This document shows positions 11,601 through 21,893 of a stretch of DNA of 64,000 nt, one piece after another. The position numbers and the translations under genes are program-made. The stretch's first letter is position 1, and every line of letters begins with the position of its first letter. The DNA comes from Paramarasmius palmivorus (lineage: Eukaryota; Basidiomycota; Agaricomycetes; Agaricales; Marasmiaceae): contig JAYKXP010000184.1 of assembly GCA_037176845.1 (NCBI GenBank), positions 19,175 to 83,174 of the forward strand, read 5' to 3'. Below the pieces are notes generated by a model that saw only the letters and a list, made by a program, of their open reading frames with translations, was not told where the DNA came from and ran no database searches.

Positions 11601-14600
11601 CTGCAGACGGCTCCGAAGTTGTCCCAACAGTCAGGGCAGAAGAAACCACACCCTTCTGCACAGCTTGACCGGAGCCCTTCCTAAAGCAAAGCAAACAAAC
11701 AGAATTACGGTCACACAGCAACACACGGTAAAAAGAAAAACGGAGCTCACCTGGACACATCCTCCAAGTCGCTTCCAACAGAAGAAAGAGACGAAAGCGA
11801 AGACGTCCTTTTTCTGAGCGGAATTAACCTCCCAACAATGAATCAAGCATGCAATATCACCTGGGCCCAGAGCGCCGAGCCAGCACCCGCACTTCGCTAC
11901 AAAGATTTAAGCACAGCTTCAAAACAAATAGAACACCGCGCACTCTTCAGTGTCAGAGTTTTAGATTGAACTCTGTTAGCAGCGATAGCGCAGGTAAGCG
12001 CGAATAAACGATAGCTGATGACCAGAGGGGTTGAGATAACACAAGATGATTATTGTAGGGTTTTCTGTCTAGGTTTTATACATGAGTGAGGGATAAAAGA
12101 TAAACCTAATAGTACAAGTATAGACGCGATAGAAATAACTGTGGCTTTGTGTGGCTTTCTGTAAGTAAGTGGGTTAGACAAAATGATACGAGCGGGTCAA
12201 GAGATATTCTAAGATGTGGTATGCATATGTAAATATAAACGTTCTATATTTCCAACACTCCCCCTCAAACCTTGGATTATGGAATGATCTGAGGTTTGAC
12301 TCTAATCCAGATTGTCGAAGTATTCTCCGCGGAGGTTGCGATGTTTGACTCGGCGGAGTCTGGACTCGTTGCGATTCTTCTTGATGTTCCTGTAGTTGCG
12401 AGTGTTGTCGTTGTTGGTGTGATTGGATACCCGCGGTTTCTTTACTGTCCTGGTGCCTGATGATTGTCCTGCGATAATGTCCTTCTTTCCAGTTCGAATA
12501 GCCTCCTGGAATCTGACTCTTCTATGTCCACTTCTAGCCGATGTATCTCCGTTGTCGATCTGCATCTCATCAATCTTCGTAATGATCTCGTTGATTTTCC
12601 GATTGATTGTGCCTAAACCTTTTCCATCTAGATCCATCTCGTCGATTCCTTGGGTGACGTTGTTGATATCAGCTTCGAATTTGGATTTTTGCTCCCCCTC
12701 GACGAGTGGGATCTGATCCGGTTCTGGTGTGGTAGGAAGTGATATGAGTGCTGGCATTTCGGGTGAATCAGCTTCGACTAGGCTTGGGAAAGGATCTCCT
12801 GGCTTGTGTTCTATGGCCTCCACTGCATAGATACCATCCTTCTTCGGTATATCCAAAATGCATTCCCAACCTTTGTGAATCCTGATGTTGTCGCCACTGA
12901 AAATGACTTCGTAACCATCCTCGGTAAGTTTACTGATAGATATCAACGTGTGTCTGAACTTGGGAACGAGTAGACAGTCGGCGAGTACGATGGTGTGCCA
13001 TTGGAAATTGTTGGTGGTGTACACAGTACAGTTGCCTTTCTCGACGGCAAATGTGGTTCCTTCAGGTGTTCCAATGGGTCGGTGAGTGATGGCCTGGCGT
13101 TCGGTGATACCGTTTCGGTAGGGAGTCATGTGTGAGGATGCGGCGCTGTCGAATACGAATTTTACGACTCCTTCCTCCTCCTCGAACTTCTCTGTAGCCA
13201 TCTGTGCACTATCCCTCTCTTCCTTTGCCTGTGCCCAAATATCATTGTAGGCGGCGGCCACGTCTACGTGTTCCTTCTTGCCTGGCTCTTCGATCAACCA
13301 TCTGCTAACAACTTTCTCCCCCATAAAGGTACGATTGGCGCTGTTGTAACACAATCGGCATACCCTATGATCAATGGTGACGTGCTCGAATCCTTCGTCT
13401 AAGAAGTCGCTGACGGTCTGGACTACTCCAATGACGGTGCGGTCACCTGTCTTGGGTGTGTGGCAAGTACCGGCTTCGCAGTTGGGGTCATAGGTCTGAT
13501 ACCCGACAAAATAGTCATTAACAAGTTCGCCTTTGAGGGTTCGGTTGACGACAGGGGGACATGGCCAGCTTTCGCTTTCGTAGTAGCCTTTCCAGCTGTT
13601 CTCGTTGTTGTACATGTCGGTGGTAAGAGATGAGGATGAGTTTAGAGATGAGGTTGCTTTGACAGCGGTAGATGGGATGAGTACTGGTGATGCTGGTTCT
13701 CGATATTCCTCTTTGTTTTTATAGGAGTTTTGCTGGCAGTCTTGGAACTGTTCTGCTTCGTCTTGTTGAGAATCCACTCGATCTTCTCTGCATATGATCG
13801 CTTTGCTATCAATCGGGGTCTGTAAATCGACCATTGTGGCCATCGTGGTGTGCATTTCCACGGCCATGTATGCTGTTTCCTCGGATTTCTCTTCAGTTTC
13901 CTTGGTGTTTCCGAATTCTTCATCGTAAAACCATTCTTTTGGTGGATTAAACTGTTCCACTGCTCGGATTTCCCTGGCTAACCATGTGCCTTCTTCCCAT
14001 ATTTCTTCTTCCATGGCTTTAACAGCACTTTCCTTGGTACTGCTGGCCTTCTCTTTTCCTTTTCGCCATGATTGGCTATCTTTAGCTTGCTTGGACTTCT
14101 CTTTATCCTCGGATTCATCATCCGATTTCCTGGATTTCGGCTTTGTAGCACATTTTGCGGCGATATGCCCTTTTCCTTGACATCTGAAACATGTGATCTC
14201 CTTGCGATCTCTATCTCCGCCCTGTCGATCATTAAATTTCCGGCCTCTTCCTCGGCTATTAAATCCTCGGCCTCTATTATTGGAATGATCTCGGGAATAG
14301 TTGGCTTCCTCCTTCTTGACTTTTCCTCGGCGCATTGCCTGTCCATTTGCTTCAGCTCGAATGGCAGCAATCAGCTTGTCAACAGTTAAATCTTTGTTCG
14401 ATTCACTGTATACGGTCATGACAGCTGTGATTGTTGAATTCAATGATTGGGGAACTGATGCAATTAATGCATTCTTGAACTGATCATCCGAAATAGTAAT
14501 GTTTCGTGATGTGAGTTCGTTTCGGATATTGAGGAGTTCGTCAATATGTTCATTGACTTTGCCAACGTCGTTGCAAGATAGATTGTATAGCTTGCGTTCC

Positions 14601-16552
14601 AGGTGTGCTTCTGTCAAAGGATTCTTTGTGTCGTAATCCTTCTTTGTGTCGTAATCCTTCTTTAATCCTGTCCATAATGCTTGTGATGTCTTCGCATTTC
14701 GATATCTTCGAAGTATGGTGTCCGGCAATTTTCCAACAATTGCGTTCATAAGATCGGCATCTGCGTCTCCTTCTTCTGCAGTAGTCAGGTACTTCCCATA
14801 CCCTATCGACTTTGCTGCAAGTTCTACACGCATTGCCCACATGCCCCAATTTGAGCCATCGTCCTTTAACTTGGTACAGTCGTTAAATGCTTTGACTGCT
14901 TTAGACGCCATATTGTCTTCTTCTTCGTCTGAATCAAATGATTCTTCCTTTGGTGGTCTCTTGGGAGATGGTGTTCTCGGTTTGGGTTTGGGACCTATGC
15001 TGGGCGATTCTGGTGTATCGTCCTTCTCTTCGTCGGCAGGTGTTCCTTTGTCTTCGTCAGATACAGGTTTATCAGTATCAGCTGCTGATTCCTGTTCTGA
15101 GTCTTCTTTATCCTGCTCTTGTTCCCTTTCTAGGTCCTGTTCTTCTTTATCGGATTCTTCAGCAAATCCTGATCCTTTTCCGAACTCTTCAGCAAGTTCG
15201 ATTTCTTCTTCAACAGTTTCTTCCTGTGAAGCTGATGTTCCCAAATGCTGGGAATAATCTGTTGCTGTCCCGATGGACTGCCTGTTCTTCTTCCTACTGG
15301 TGTAGGTGTCCTGCTAGGATTCCTGCTGGGGTTCCTAGATCCTCGTAATATTTGTTCTGGGTCGAACGTTCCTGATACTGGGGTACCGCTTCTGGATTGA
15401 TAACGGCTACCTCTATCGGACATACACTAGTCCAATAGTCCTTTGCTTTGGGTAGGGGATATTCCGGCGTCCCTGCTCGCCAATCGATATACGATCTTGG
15501 TTCTTTGTTCCTTGGGGATATTACGGCGTCCCAAACTCGCCACTATACCAATATGAAATCGGTATTACTCTGGTTCGGCTAAGGTTTATAGACCGGGGCC
15601 CATAACCTGTCAGAGTTTTAGATTGAACTCTGTTAGCAGCGATAGCGCAGGTAAGCGCGAATAAACGATAGCTGATGACCAGAGGGGTTGAGATAACACA
15701 AGATGATTATTGTAGGGTTTTCTGTCTAGGTTTTATACATGAGTGAGGGATAAAAGATAAACCTAATAGTACAAGTATAGACGCGATAGAAATAACTGTG
15801 GCTTTGTGTGGCTTTCTGTAAGTAAGTGGGTTAGACAAAATGATACGAGCGGGTCAAGAGATATTCTAAGATGTGGTATGCATATGTAAATATAAACGTT
15901 CTATATTTCCAACATTCAGACTCTACGGTCCCGAACCGTTTAACAGTACCGATAGTAGGAATGCTCTTCGAAGTCCTACGTCTACACAACGCAATTCAGT
16001 ATCAATCGCAAAAGAAAGGAAAAGACACGCACGACACCGACACCGCCGAGGCATCCGAATCCCCATCATCATCCAGCACAATAACCTTAGTAGAGCTACC
16101 AACAACCAGGTCAGAGACGAACTTTCCGGAAAACGTCTACCACAGACCCGCTCTTTCCTGATCCAGCTCCATCACCACGACCACCACGCTCCGTTGGCTG
16201 CTCCACTCCCTTCACTCTGCATACTGGCATATCAACAAGGCAAATAACAACGAGTGACTGACAAACCTGGCTTTACCGCCCCGGCCGCGACGAGTGGAGG
16301 CCCTACCGGGCAAAATGCACGTCAACGAACACAGTCAATGGAACCAAACGAACGCAAACCGTACGAGGACCCAGCAGCGACCTGATCGACAACAACACCT
16401 TCGCCAGCATCGATAGGAATTTGGTCTTGAGAAGACTTAGCAGCACCTTTCGTACTTGACCTACTTTCGATGAAGGACGTCAGCTATACGAAGTGACCAA
16501 AGCTAGACGAAAACATAATCAACACCTACGTAGCTTTCTTTGCGGTAGGCAT
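8674..16552 (-). CDS. Gene CD1: Ser/Asp-rich protein with PC4-like C-terminal domain, split by a retrotransposon
   Basis: The start is MPTAKKAT at 16,552. Many tiny exons encode a disordered Ser/Asp/Lys-rich leader, for example VIVLDDDGDSDAS near 16,070, SPSKIRVKDLTLSPRK near 11,420 and GKGKGKGKG near 10,750. The C-terminal exons (9,473-8,674) encode a folded part with VPVYDGRTKPGVKGF and WDSYTELP. The pattern YDGR-PG-KGF-F-P-W resembles the PC4/p15 ssDNA-binding fold, which also follows a Ser-rich acidic leader in PC4; this is inference. CD2 (42,119-45,105) has the same architecture. The Copia element lies inside one short intron (11,897-15,926 now) and has the same transcriptional direction, so splicing might still remove it. 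Confidence 0.55.
11951..12257 (-). repeat. 3' LTR of the Copia element
   Basis: 307 bp starting TGTCAGAGTT and ending TTTCCAACA on the plus strand. It matches 15,608-15,914 base for base as far as I can read. The element is on the minus strand, so this is the 3' LTR. Confidence 0.93.
12258..12266 (-). other. Polypurine tract of the Copia element
   Basis: On the minus strand the bases next to the 3' LTR read GAGGGGGAG, a purine run in the place where plus-strand DNA synthesis is primed in LTR elements. Confidence 0.75.
12302..15423 (-). CDS. Copia Gag-protease polyprotein
   Basis: The main frame (15,244-12,302, about 980 codons) has an acidic leader and a Copia-type Gag region (MASKAVKAFND, then FKNALIASVPQSLNS). 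These are followed by a CCHC zinc knuckle (CFRCQGKGHIAAKC, about residue 353). Next come an aspartic protease site FVFDSAASSHMT (about residue 700; DSA rather than the usual DSG) and a pre-integrase segment ending near KKDGIYAVEAI. The tail is basic and there is no integrase. An overlapping frame from 15,423 (MSDRGSRYQS...) gives a plausible N-terminus. It joins the main frame only by a -1 shift within about 15,320-15,133, so either a frameshift (programmed or mutational) or internal initiation is needed; the 980-codon frame has no early ATG. Confidence 0.85.
15590..15607 (-). other. Primer-binding site matching the initiator tRNA-Met anticodon arm
   Basis: Directly after the 5' LTR the minus strand reads GGTTATGGGCCCC. 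This is complementary to the anticodon stem-loop of initiator tRNA-Met (GGGCCCATAACC), not to a tRNA 3' end. Drosophila copia uses such a half-tRNA primer, cut in the anticodon loop; the same priming is inferred here. Confidence 0.75.
15608..15914 (-). repeat. 5' LTR of the Copia element
   Basis: 307 bp, same sequence as 11,951-12,257. In minus orientation it precedes the primer-binding site, so it is the 5' LTR and should hold the promoter. Confidence 0.93.
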
Positions 16553-17158
16553 AGCAAAAGACAGAAAAAGCGATGAAATCAGAAAGTAGTGATACGTTCA
16601 CTGAACGAAAACCGTGGCCAGACTAGGCACTATATAGTGCCACTGACGAGCACCAGAGATCCTTCTATACTCGTGTTAGACCGCGCAGTCCAATACACCA
16701 CATGAAAATGACAGAACCAACCCCAACGCCCAACGTGCAAAAACAACCCCTATCATTCCAGTGGAGGCATGGGAAGTCGACCCATACAGCGAAAAATGGA
16801 AGAAAGCAGCACTAAATGCAAAGAGGAGGTAAAAATCCCGAGGACTCGATGATAGACGACAAGAAAGAGACAGCTCAGGCACCACGTGTGATTAGAACGC
16901 GTCATTAAACCACGTGCAGATGGAACAGCCCAACGTCAATCACTCCCACCGTCAAACCAACCACCAGCTCAGCAATATCGACCGCAAGGACCACCATAAC
17001 CCAAAGGACATGCATTACAAGACACGGGAAGCTAGTCCAGCGCAAAACGGAGCCTAGTTACAGGATACTCCACGCCCAATGAACTCCACTTTCAAAAGCC
17101 AGCGTGATTAAAATGCAGCTAGATATCAAATCCCGCCAGAGCACGCTCTCCGACAACA
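16553..17158. other. Intergenic, CD1-E1 divergent promoter region
   Basis: About 600 bases between the divergent starts of CD1 and E1. The same arrangement, about 460 bases long, separates CD2 and E2. No coding exon or repeat is evident. Confidence 0.45.
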
Positions 17159-18329
17159 ATGCTAGGTACTGGATATCCGCAGAACGAAGCAGGTGAGCGG
17201 CCAATCTTTAGACACCACTTTCAGCCCACCAAATCCACCAGCAAAGCGACTAGAACAACTGGCGTCGGACAGGATAACAACGGGATACATAGCATACCCC
17301 CTTTCACGATATGCAGAGGTGAGAACCGAACAATAAACCTCAACCAAAATCTAATCAACACAAGACTTGCCCAAGCGAACATCTCCTCGCGTCCATGATC
17401 GACACTGGGTGTGGGTCAACTTGGAGACTGACATCGCCGAAACAACCAGGAGAAGACCAAGAAGAAGCGGTTTTTACGATACAAGGAATCATCCTCCAGG
17501 GTGACTTGCCACCAATCATCCGACCTTTCGCAAGGTTAGCCATATCTCACTTCCGCACAAGCTTCACTCACCTAACCAGCCAAAAGGACAGCTTCACCCC
17601 GACATATCAAACAGAGAGTACTACTGACGGGGTTCAACACACCAACGTTCACCGCTGCCTTAGCCGGCCTTAGCCGTATTAACGACCTACTTTGACTTAA
17701 CATACGAGACGAGCAACCGCAGCATCTGACTACGCTTTCGTCGAGTCACCAAGCCATAGAGATAGCCAATCGGTACTTTACAAGCAAACGCCTGGCTTCT
17801 CCAGAAGAGCAGATAAACATACCAACACATATCGACCCGAAGGGCATCCTCCAATCCATCAAAGGCGACACCTTATTCCACACAGCAGAAAACCAAGTCG
17901 AATACTATCAACGTGTTACGAGCAATAGCGGGGAACATCGGTACGATTATCAGCTGGATAGGAAAATAATATCTAACTCGGTATCTAGATTCGTAACCAC
18001 CAACCCTGCGAAGATCAACGAAGGGGACATCGTTGAGATACAGTTCACAATCGTCTTAGTGGAATCAACCGTTACCAGACACGCAGATACGAAGCTCGTA
18101 TTCACAACGAAACCCATACTCCGGTCAATAACACTTCTGGACGGCACCTACTCCGAGGTATGTGGAAACAACGACCCCACTGCGATCTAACATCGCCTAG
18201 GCCTACCGAAAGCTAGCATTTAATCAGCAACGAAAGCCGTGTCTCAAACGGAAAGTAGGTCACAGCGAGGAAGAGTCAACCGAAGCACAAGAGAGACTCA
18301 AAAGAATGGCTATAGATAGCAACAAGTAA
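17159..18329 (+). CDS. Gene E1: conserved element protein with GDIVE motif
   Basis: Spliced gene aligned with E2 (45,563-46,783). The first exon is MLGTGYPQNEA, then AKRLEQLAS, then a core with TWRL and FTIQGIILQGDLPPIIRPF. The next block is NRYFTSKRLAS...HIDPKG...HTAENQVEYY, followed by a C-terminal beta-rich block NEGDIVEIQFTIVLVES and PILRSITLLDGTYSE. It ends in a basic tail (LKRKVGH...RLKRMAID). The GDIVE-QF-...-LRS-LLD block looks like an OB-type barrel and I recall it as common in mushroom genomes, but no function is known to me. It is divergent from CD1. Exons around 17,540-17,740 are unclear. Confidence 0.6.
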
Positions 18330-18560
18330 CGCACCTGTATCAATTAAAGCCAGTTGTCAATAAACCTGTGAAACGACCTGTGTAGCAGGGTATGTAAAAC
18401 AAACAAGTACCTCAAGCAACACCCACTGCACATGTCATTCAAGAACAGCGGCCCATGTCACCTAAAAAAATCTTATATTACCACAAATTGCTCGATACAA
18501 GCAACACGACATTGTACAAACATCCCGAAAAATCAACTCTGCCACCCATTCGGAACACAC

Positions 18561-19393
18561 CTATCCCAACAAAGCCTGAACGTCCCCTCGATAAAGCGAG
18601 AAAAACTCGCTCGGAGTAACAGCAGTCACACTCGTGTCCATTGGAAGAGCGTCATAAACAACAAGCGGATCTCTGTGCAAGCGATCATAGATGGTATGGA
18701 GATGACTATAAAACCAAATGAAATCAGTCGACAACACGAAGAAAAAGACAATGTACTCACCGAAGCACACACACGGCTTCCTCTTTCATATTATCGACCG
18801 TAAATGCATTCTCCCGCTTGTATTCAACAAGCAATGGCCCATACCAAGGGCGCTTCTTTCCGGCGCCAACCAGAACCTCCAGCATATGAGTAACGAAACC
18901 GTTCTTCAACGGCTGGAAAGCAGCAACCTGCTCAAGATAGGCGATGAGGTAGTGGTCGGGCGGAGAAGTCAACATGAACGTGACACAGACGGCGCCGCGA
19001 CCATAACCGTCGACATAGGGACGATACTGGCGGCAACGAAGAGACGAACGAGGAACATCGACAAGCCTAGGAACGCCTTTGATAGGGAAATAGAGCAAAG
19101 TCTGTTAAAGACAAACAAGCCACAGTCAGTCCCATCTAGACAACACCAAAACACCGTACTCGCCTTCACGCCTTCGACTAAAGCAGACCCTTCAACCGAA
19201 GCCGCATAAGAAGGCAGCTGATCAGCAGGCTACAGATTTTTAAAACGACTCCAGTTCCGTCCACAAAGCAACGAAAAAACAAAAACGGACCTCCTCCTCA
19301 ACACTAGCTTCACTTCCGCCTTCAACAACGGCAGCCTCAACAACGTCCGACTGAAACTGTGATTTACCAGCTGAGTGCCGAGTAGATGGCATC
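18561..19393 (-). CDS. Gene H1: unknown protein, only in copy 1
   Basis: The start is MPSTRHSAGKS at 19,393, a short acidic leader. Two introns lead to YFPIKGVPRLVDVPRS and a compact domain containing GRGAVCVTFMLTSPPDHYL, NGFVTHMLEVLVG and WYGPLLVEYK. A last intron joins HLHTIYDRLH...SLYRGDVQALLG. The total is about 230-250 aa. I do not recognise the family. It has no membrane segment or signal peptide. It lies antisense to and downstream of E1, and I see no counterpart at that place in copy 2. Confidence 0.5.
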
Positions 19394-20154
19394 TACACGA
19401 GCGAGAAATTAGCCATCGATCACATAAACGACCAGAACACCTGCCTCGTCAACGAAAATGCAGAAAGGAGGGCAAACAGAAGAACAACTCTTACAAGAAC
19501 TAGCAGGGGAAGGAACAGAAGTGAAAGTCCCAACGACGAACACCGCCTGGCCGTCCAAGCAAAATCAAACAGGACAAAACCACAGATCCATGACCTCAGG
19601 GAACACGTACTACGTACTTGCCACATCGAAACCATAAGCCAACACCCGCTCAGGACCCGAAGGACGTCCACAGCCCCGCAACAAGCTAAAACATGATCCC
19701 CAAAAGATGCTCCCGAAAGCCACTCCAGGGGGTCTAGCCCTTTCGACCAGCCCCACCTACGAGTAAACAAGGCATCAGAAAATCTTCTCGAGCAAAAAGC
19801 CCGAATCCATCGCCAACGGAATACTTTCTGACCAAATACCGACGTCAATGATAAAAGAGAACTTGTACTAACCACAAAACAACAAACCCACGTTCACCGA
19901 GCTCTGCATTCAGCGACCTTTAGCCCCACCCCTTCCCCTGATATCTCACGAATCAATCCAATACGTTCAGGCCAACAACAAACCCACAGCCTCCACCTAC
20001 CAAGAGATATACCACGACGACAAAGATGCCGACCGAACGCAGGAATCAACCAGGACCAACGAGAGCCATGCAGACAGGCAAGTACATCTGACCAGTTCAA
20101 TATCAGTCGAACAAAAACGAGACTCATTCGAAACTTCCAACAGAAGCGACAAAC
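19394..20154. other. Unassigned stretch between H1 and G1
   Basis: Several ORFs overlap here on both strands, but none has a splice pattern, motif or counterpart in copy 2. It may hold upstream exons of G1. No RNA gene or repeat was seen. Confidence 0.3.
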
Positions 20155-20443
20155 ATGGCTTGCCTTCTCAACATGATGAGTCACCGACAACAAGCGGCGG
20201 TGAGATACATCGTAGAAAACCTGCTGACCGCGGGTGAGCATTCATAAGACCAGAAAACAAGGAAAGCACTAACAGAACATCAAAGGCCCCATAGCACCTG
20301 TCATCGATATTCTGTCCCAAACGTCCTTCATGTCGGATTTGGCTTCCATCCCGGACGTCAGTGACGTAGAAGACACTTCGAGCGACGACGGATCGTATTT
20401 CAAAGAGAAAGACAACAACGAACCTAAGGGAAAATTAACCTAG
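20155..20443 (+). CDS. Gene G1: small acidic protein
   Basis: Two exons (20,155-20,233 and 20,286-20,443) give 78 aa. The N-terminus has a helix (HRQQAAVRYIVENLL) and the C-terminus is acidic and Ser-rich (VSDVEDTSSDDGS). The layout parallels G2 (48,440-48,868): EDQQQAVMDLLRLIL, an intron after the helix, then a FVERISQHVPFLAPL block matching DILSQTSFMSDLA. Homology is likely but rests on short segments. An upstream exon as in G2 may be missed. Function unknown. Confidence 0.45.
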
Positions 20444-20727
20444 ATAAATTTGTACAAACCAGTAGACGATTCGAAACACGCTGTAACACAAGCAATAGCC
20501 GTACACGTCACACACCTAAAGCTATACCCTCTCCCAACGAAACCGTCAACAACGATTCAAAAAAAAAAACGCTCCACATTTCAAACAAACGACCAACAAA
20601 CCCTTCCACCCTCAGTCGCAATTACTAATACACAAAAAAGCTCATATTGAAAAAAATAAAACAACCGCCTACACTCTCCAGCAGCGACATCCACTCAAAC
20701 CAGACTCTCCAGCACTAACGAATCGAG

Positions 20728-21400
20728 TCACGGATCAATCGAGATCAGAAGGAAAACAAAACGCTCACCTAAGCCAGCCCGCTGCAACATCGCAGCCTCA
20801 CTAAGGGGTGTGACACCCAGAAACTGCGCCAAACCACCACGAAGCCACTCGTAAGTGCAAGCATCGTAACGCCTCAAGGAGAAAGGCAGGCGAGCCTGCC
20901 GTTGGCTCCTCGTATAAGACACAAGCCTAGCACCCTCCACAGCCCACAAATCCGTGAAACCCAGCTCCGAAAGGTCCTCCTCGGCTGCGTTCTCTCCAGC
21001 CGGTGCTTGCATCAAAGGCACTACAATGCCACGAGTAAAATCGTCGGTGATCGACTTGGATATCGTATCAACGACCAATTGTATACACATGCGAAAGCGC
21101 GCCGTGAGAAGAGCCCTGCTGCAAAAAGACCGCTGGTATTGGACAGGAAATTCCTACGCAGATTCAGATCGAGAAAGGAAGGACTGCCATAAAATAAACA
21201 AAACGCACGGCAAGGTTACGCAACATAAACATCTCTAGCTGTAAAGCTCGAGGTTCGGTAGCACCGGAAAGGGTTGCTAAAGTGCCGTCTTCGTGACGAG
21301 GATAGCTTTCGACAACACGGCAAAAGAACTCCTGATGAGAAGGCAGCGAAGCCTTGAACAGAATCTCTCTGTCCTCGGCAGTAAGATACGGTTCAGCCAT
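20728..21400 (-). CDS. Gene I1: unknown protein, only in copy 1
   Basis: The start is MAEPYLTAEDREILFKAS at 21,400. A helical first exon ends ...EMFMLRNLA. An intron leads to RALLTARFRMCIQLVVDTISKSITDD and a second helical block with FTDLWAVEGARLVSYTRS and LRRYDACTYEWLRGGL. A donor (GTGAGC) at about 20,768 suggests one more short 3' exon, so the true end may lie at 20.5-20.7 kb. It is the gene nearest the right (5') end of copy 1, where copy 2 has none. Family not recognised. Confidence 0.45.
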
Positions 21401-21780
21401 TAGAAAGAAAGAAACGATGATAACGCACCTCGCACATCACAACAATATATAGGCCCAATTTCCACCCCACCAAACAACGGATCAAACAAGGTTGACACCA
21501 TACAGCCATATGCATCGAAAACAATCCGAGAGAAATCCCAAAAACAGCATAGGCCAAAGCATACTGAAAAGAAAGGAGCGGATCCCAAAAAGCCCATAGA
21601 GGATCCAAGTGCGAAAGCAATATTCACAATCAAAAAATGACCTCATGGACCAAAGTCCCACAAAAAAGACCTCGTGAACCCAAAAACCAAAATCGGTAAA
21701 AGGTATACGAGAACCCACCGAGAATCACATGCAATACCGTGGGTAAATTCGCACAGTAACGGGCTTCAAAAAGCTCCCCC

Positions 21781-21818
21781 ATAAAGAACGAATTCTCCAT
21801 TTCATTCCGAACTCGTAA
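21781..21818 (-). repeat. Right (5') terminal sequence of element copy 1
   Basis: On the minus strand it reads TTACGAGTTCGGAATG... and continues to TTCGTTCTTTAT. The right end of copy 2 (49,056-49,091) has the same order and near-identical sequence with small gaps. This is the clearest nucleotide-level match between the two elements that I noticed. Confidence 0.6.
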
Positions 21819-21848
21819 CAATTTCAACGGTTTGCTCCCTATTCTCGA
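21819..21848 (+). other. 30-bp spacer between the two elements, possibly host intron
   Basis: It lies between the end of copy 1 and the CTAG of copy 2. Joined to 49,092 onward it gives a pyrimidine-rich stretch ending CCACCAG before a DUF6534 exon, a normal-looking intron 3' end, and restores the AT target dinucleotide expected for Helitrons. The alternative is that it is the first 30 bases of copy 1 (it starts TC on the minus strand), giving a head-to-tail CTAG/TC junction. Confidence 0.45.
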
Positions 21849-21893
21849 CTAGCTTGTATGGGTCGGCGAACGCCGACATGTACTCGTTCGGAT
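21849..21893 (-). repeat. Helitron 3' terminus (hairpin plus CTAG) of element copy 2
   Basis: In element (minus) orientation a perfect 7-bp stem hairpin GTCGGCGTTCGCCGAC (21,862-21,877) is followed nine bases later by terminal CTAG (21,849-21,852), with T next in the flank. This is the canonical Helitron 3' end. Just before the hairpin lies ATCCGAACGAGTAC (21,880-21,893). It matches the inverse of the 5' terminal sequence at 49,078-49,091 in 11 of 14 bases, the asymmetric inverted repeat described for Helitron2/Helentron elements. Confidence 0.8.

Larger units (their letters stand above)
11951..15914 (-). mobile_element. Copia-type LTR retrotransposon, non-autonomous (Gag-Pro only)
   Basis: The element is 3,964 bp, bounded by 307-bp LTRs that start TG and end CA in plus orientation and flanked by a 5-bp target duplication TTCAG (11,946-11,950 and 15,915-15,919). 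I found no difference between the LTRs by eye, which implies recent insertion. The internal part has one long ORF (Gag, zinc knuckle, protease and pre-integrase region) and then stops. Integrase, reverse transcriptase and RNase H are absent, so enzymes must come in trans. It lies in an intron of CD1, in the same orientation. Confidence 0.93.
1..21818 (-). mobile_element. Giant element copy 1 (5' part), runs off the left edge
   Basis: This stretch carries paralogues of six genes of copy 2 (A, B, CD, E, F, G). It ends on the right in a sequence (21,781-21,818) that matches the right end of copy 2 (about 49,056-49,091). Read on the minus strand, both begin TTACGAGTTCGGA and continue to TCGTTCTTTAT. 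No transposase is visible here. In copy 2 the Rep-helicase lies just past gene A, so the equivalent would be left of base 1. Without the Copia insertion the visible part is about 17.9 kb. That it is a Helitron-type element is inferred from copy 2. Confidence 0.55.

Noticed and set aside
14715..15348. Long Ser/Leu-rich plus-strand ORFs over the Copia Gag
   Set aside because: Antisense shadows of the acidic, Ser-rich Gag leader; no start context or family features.
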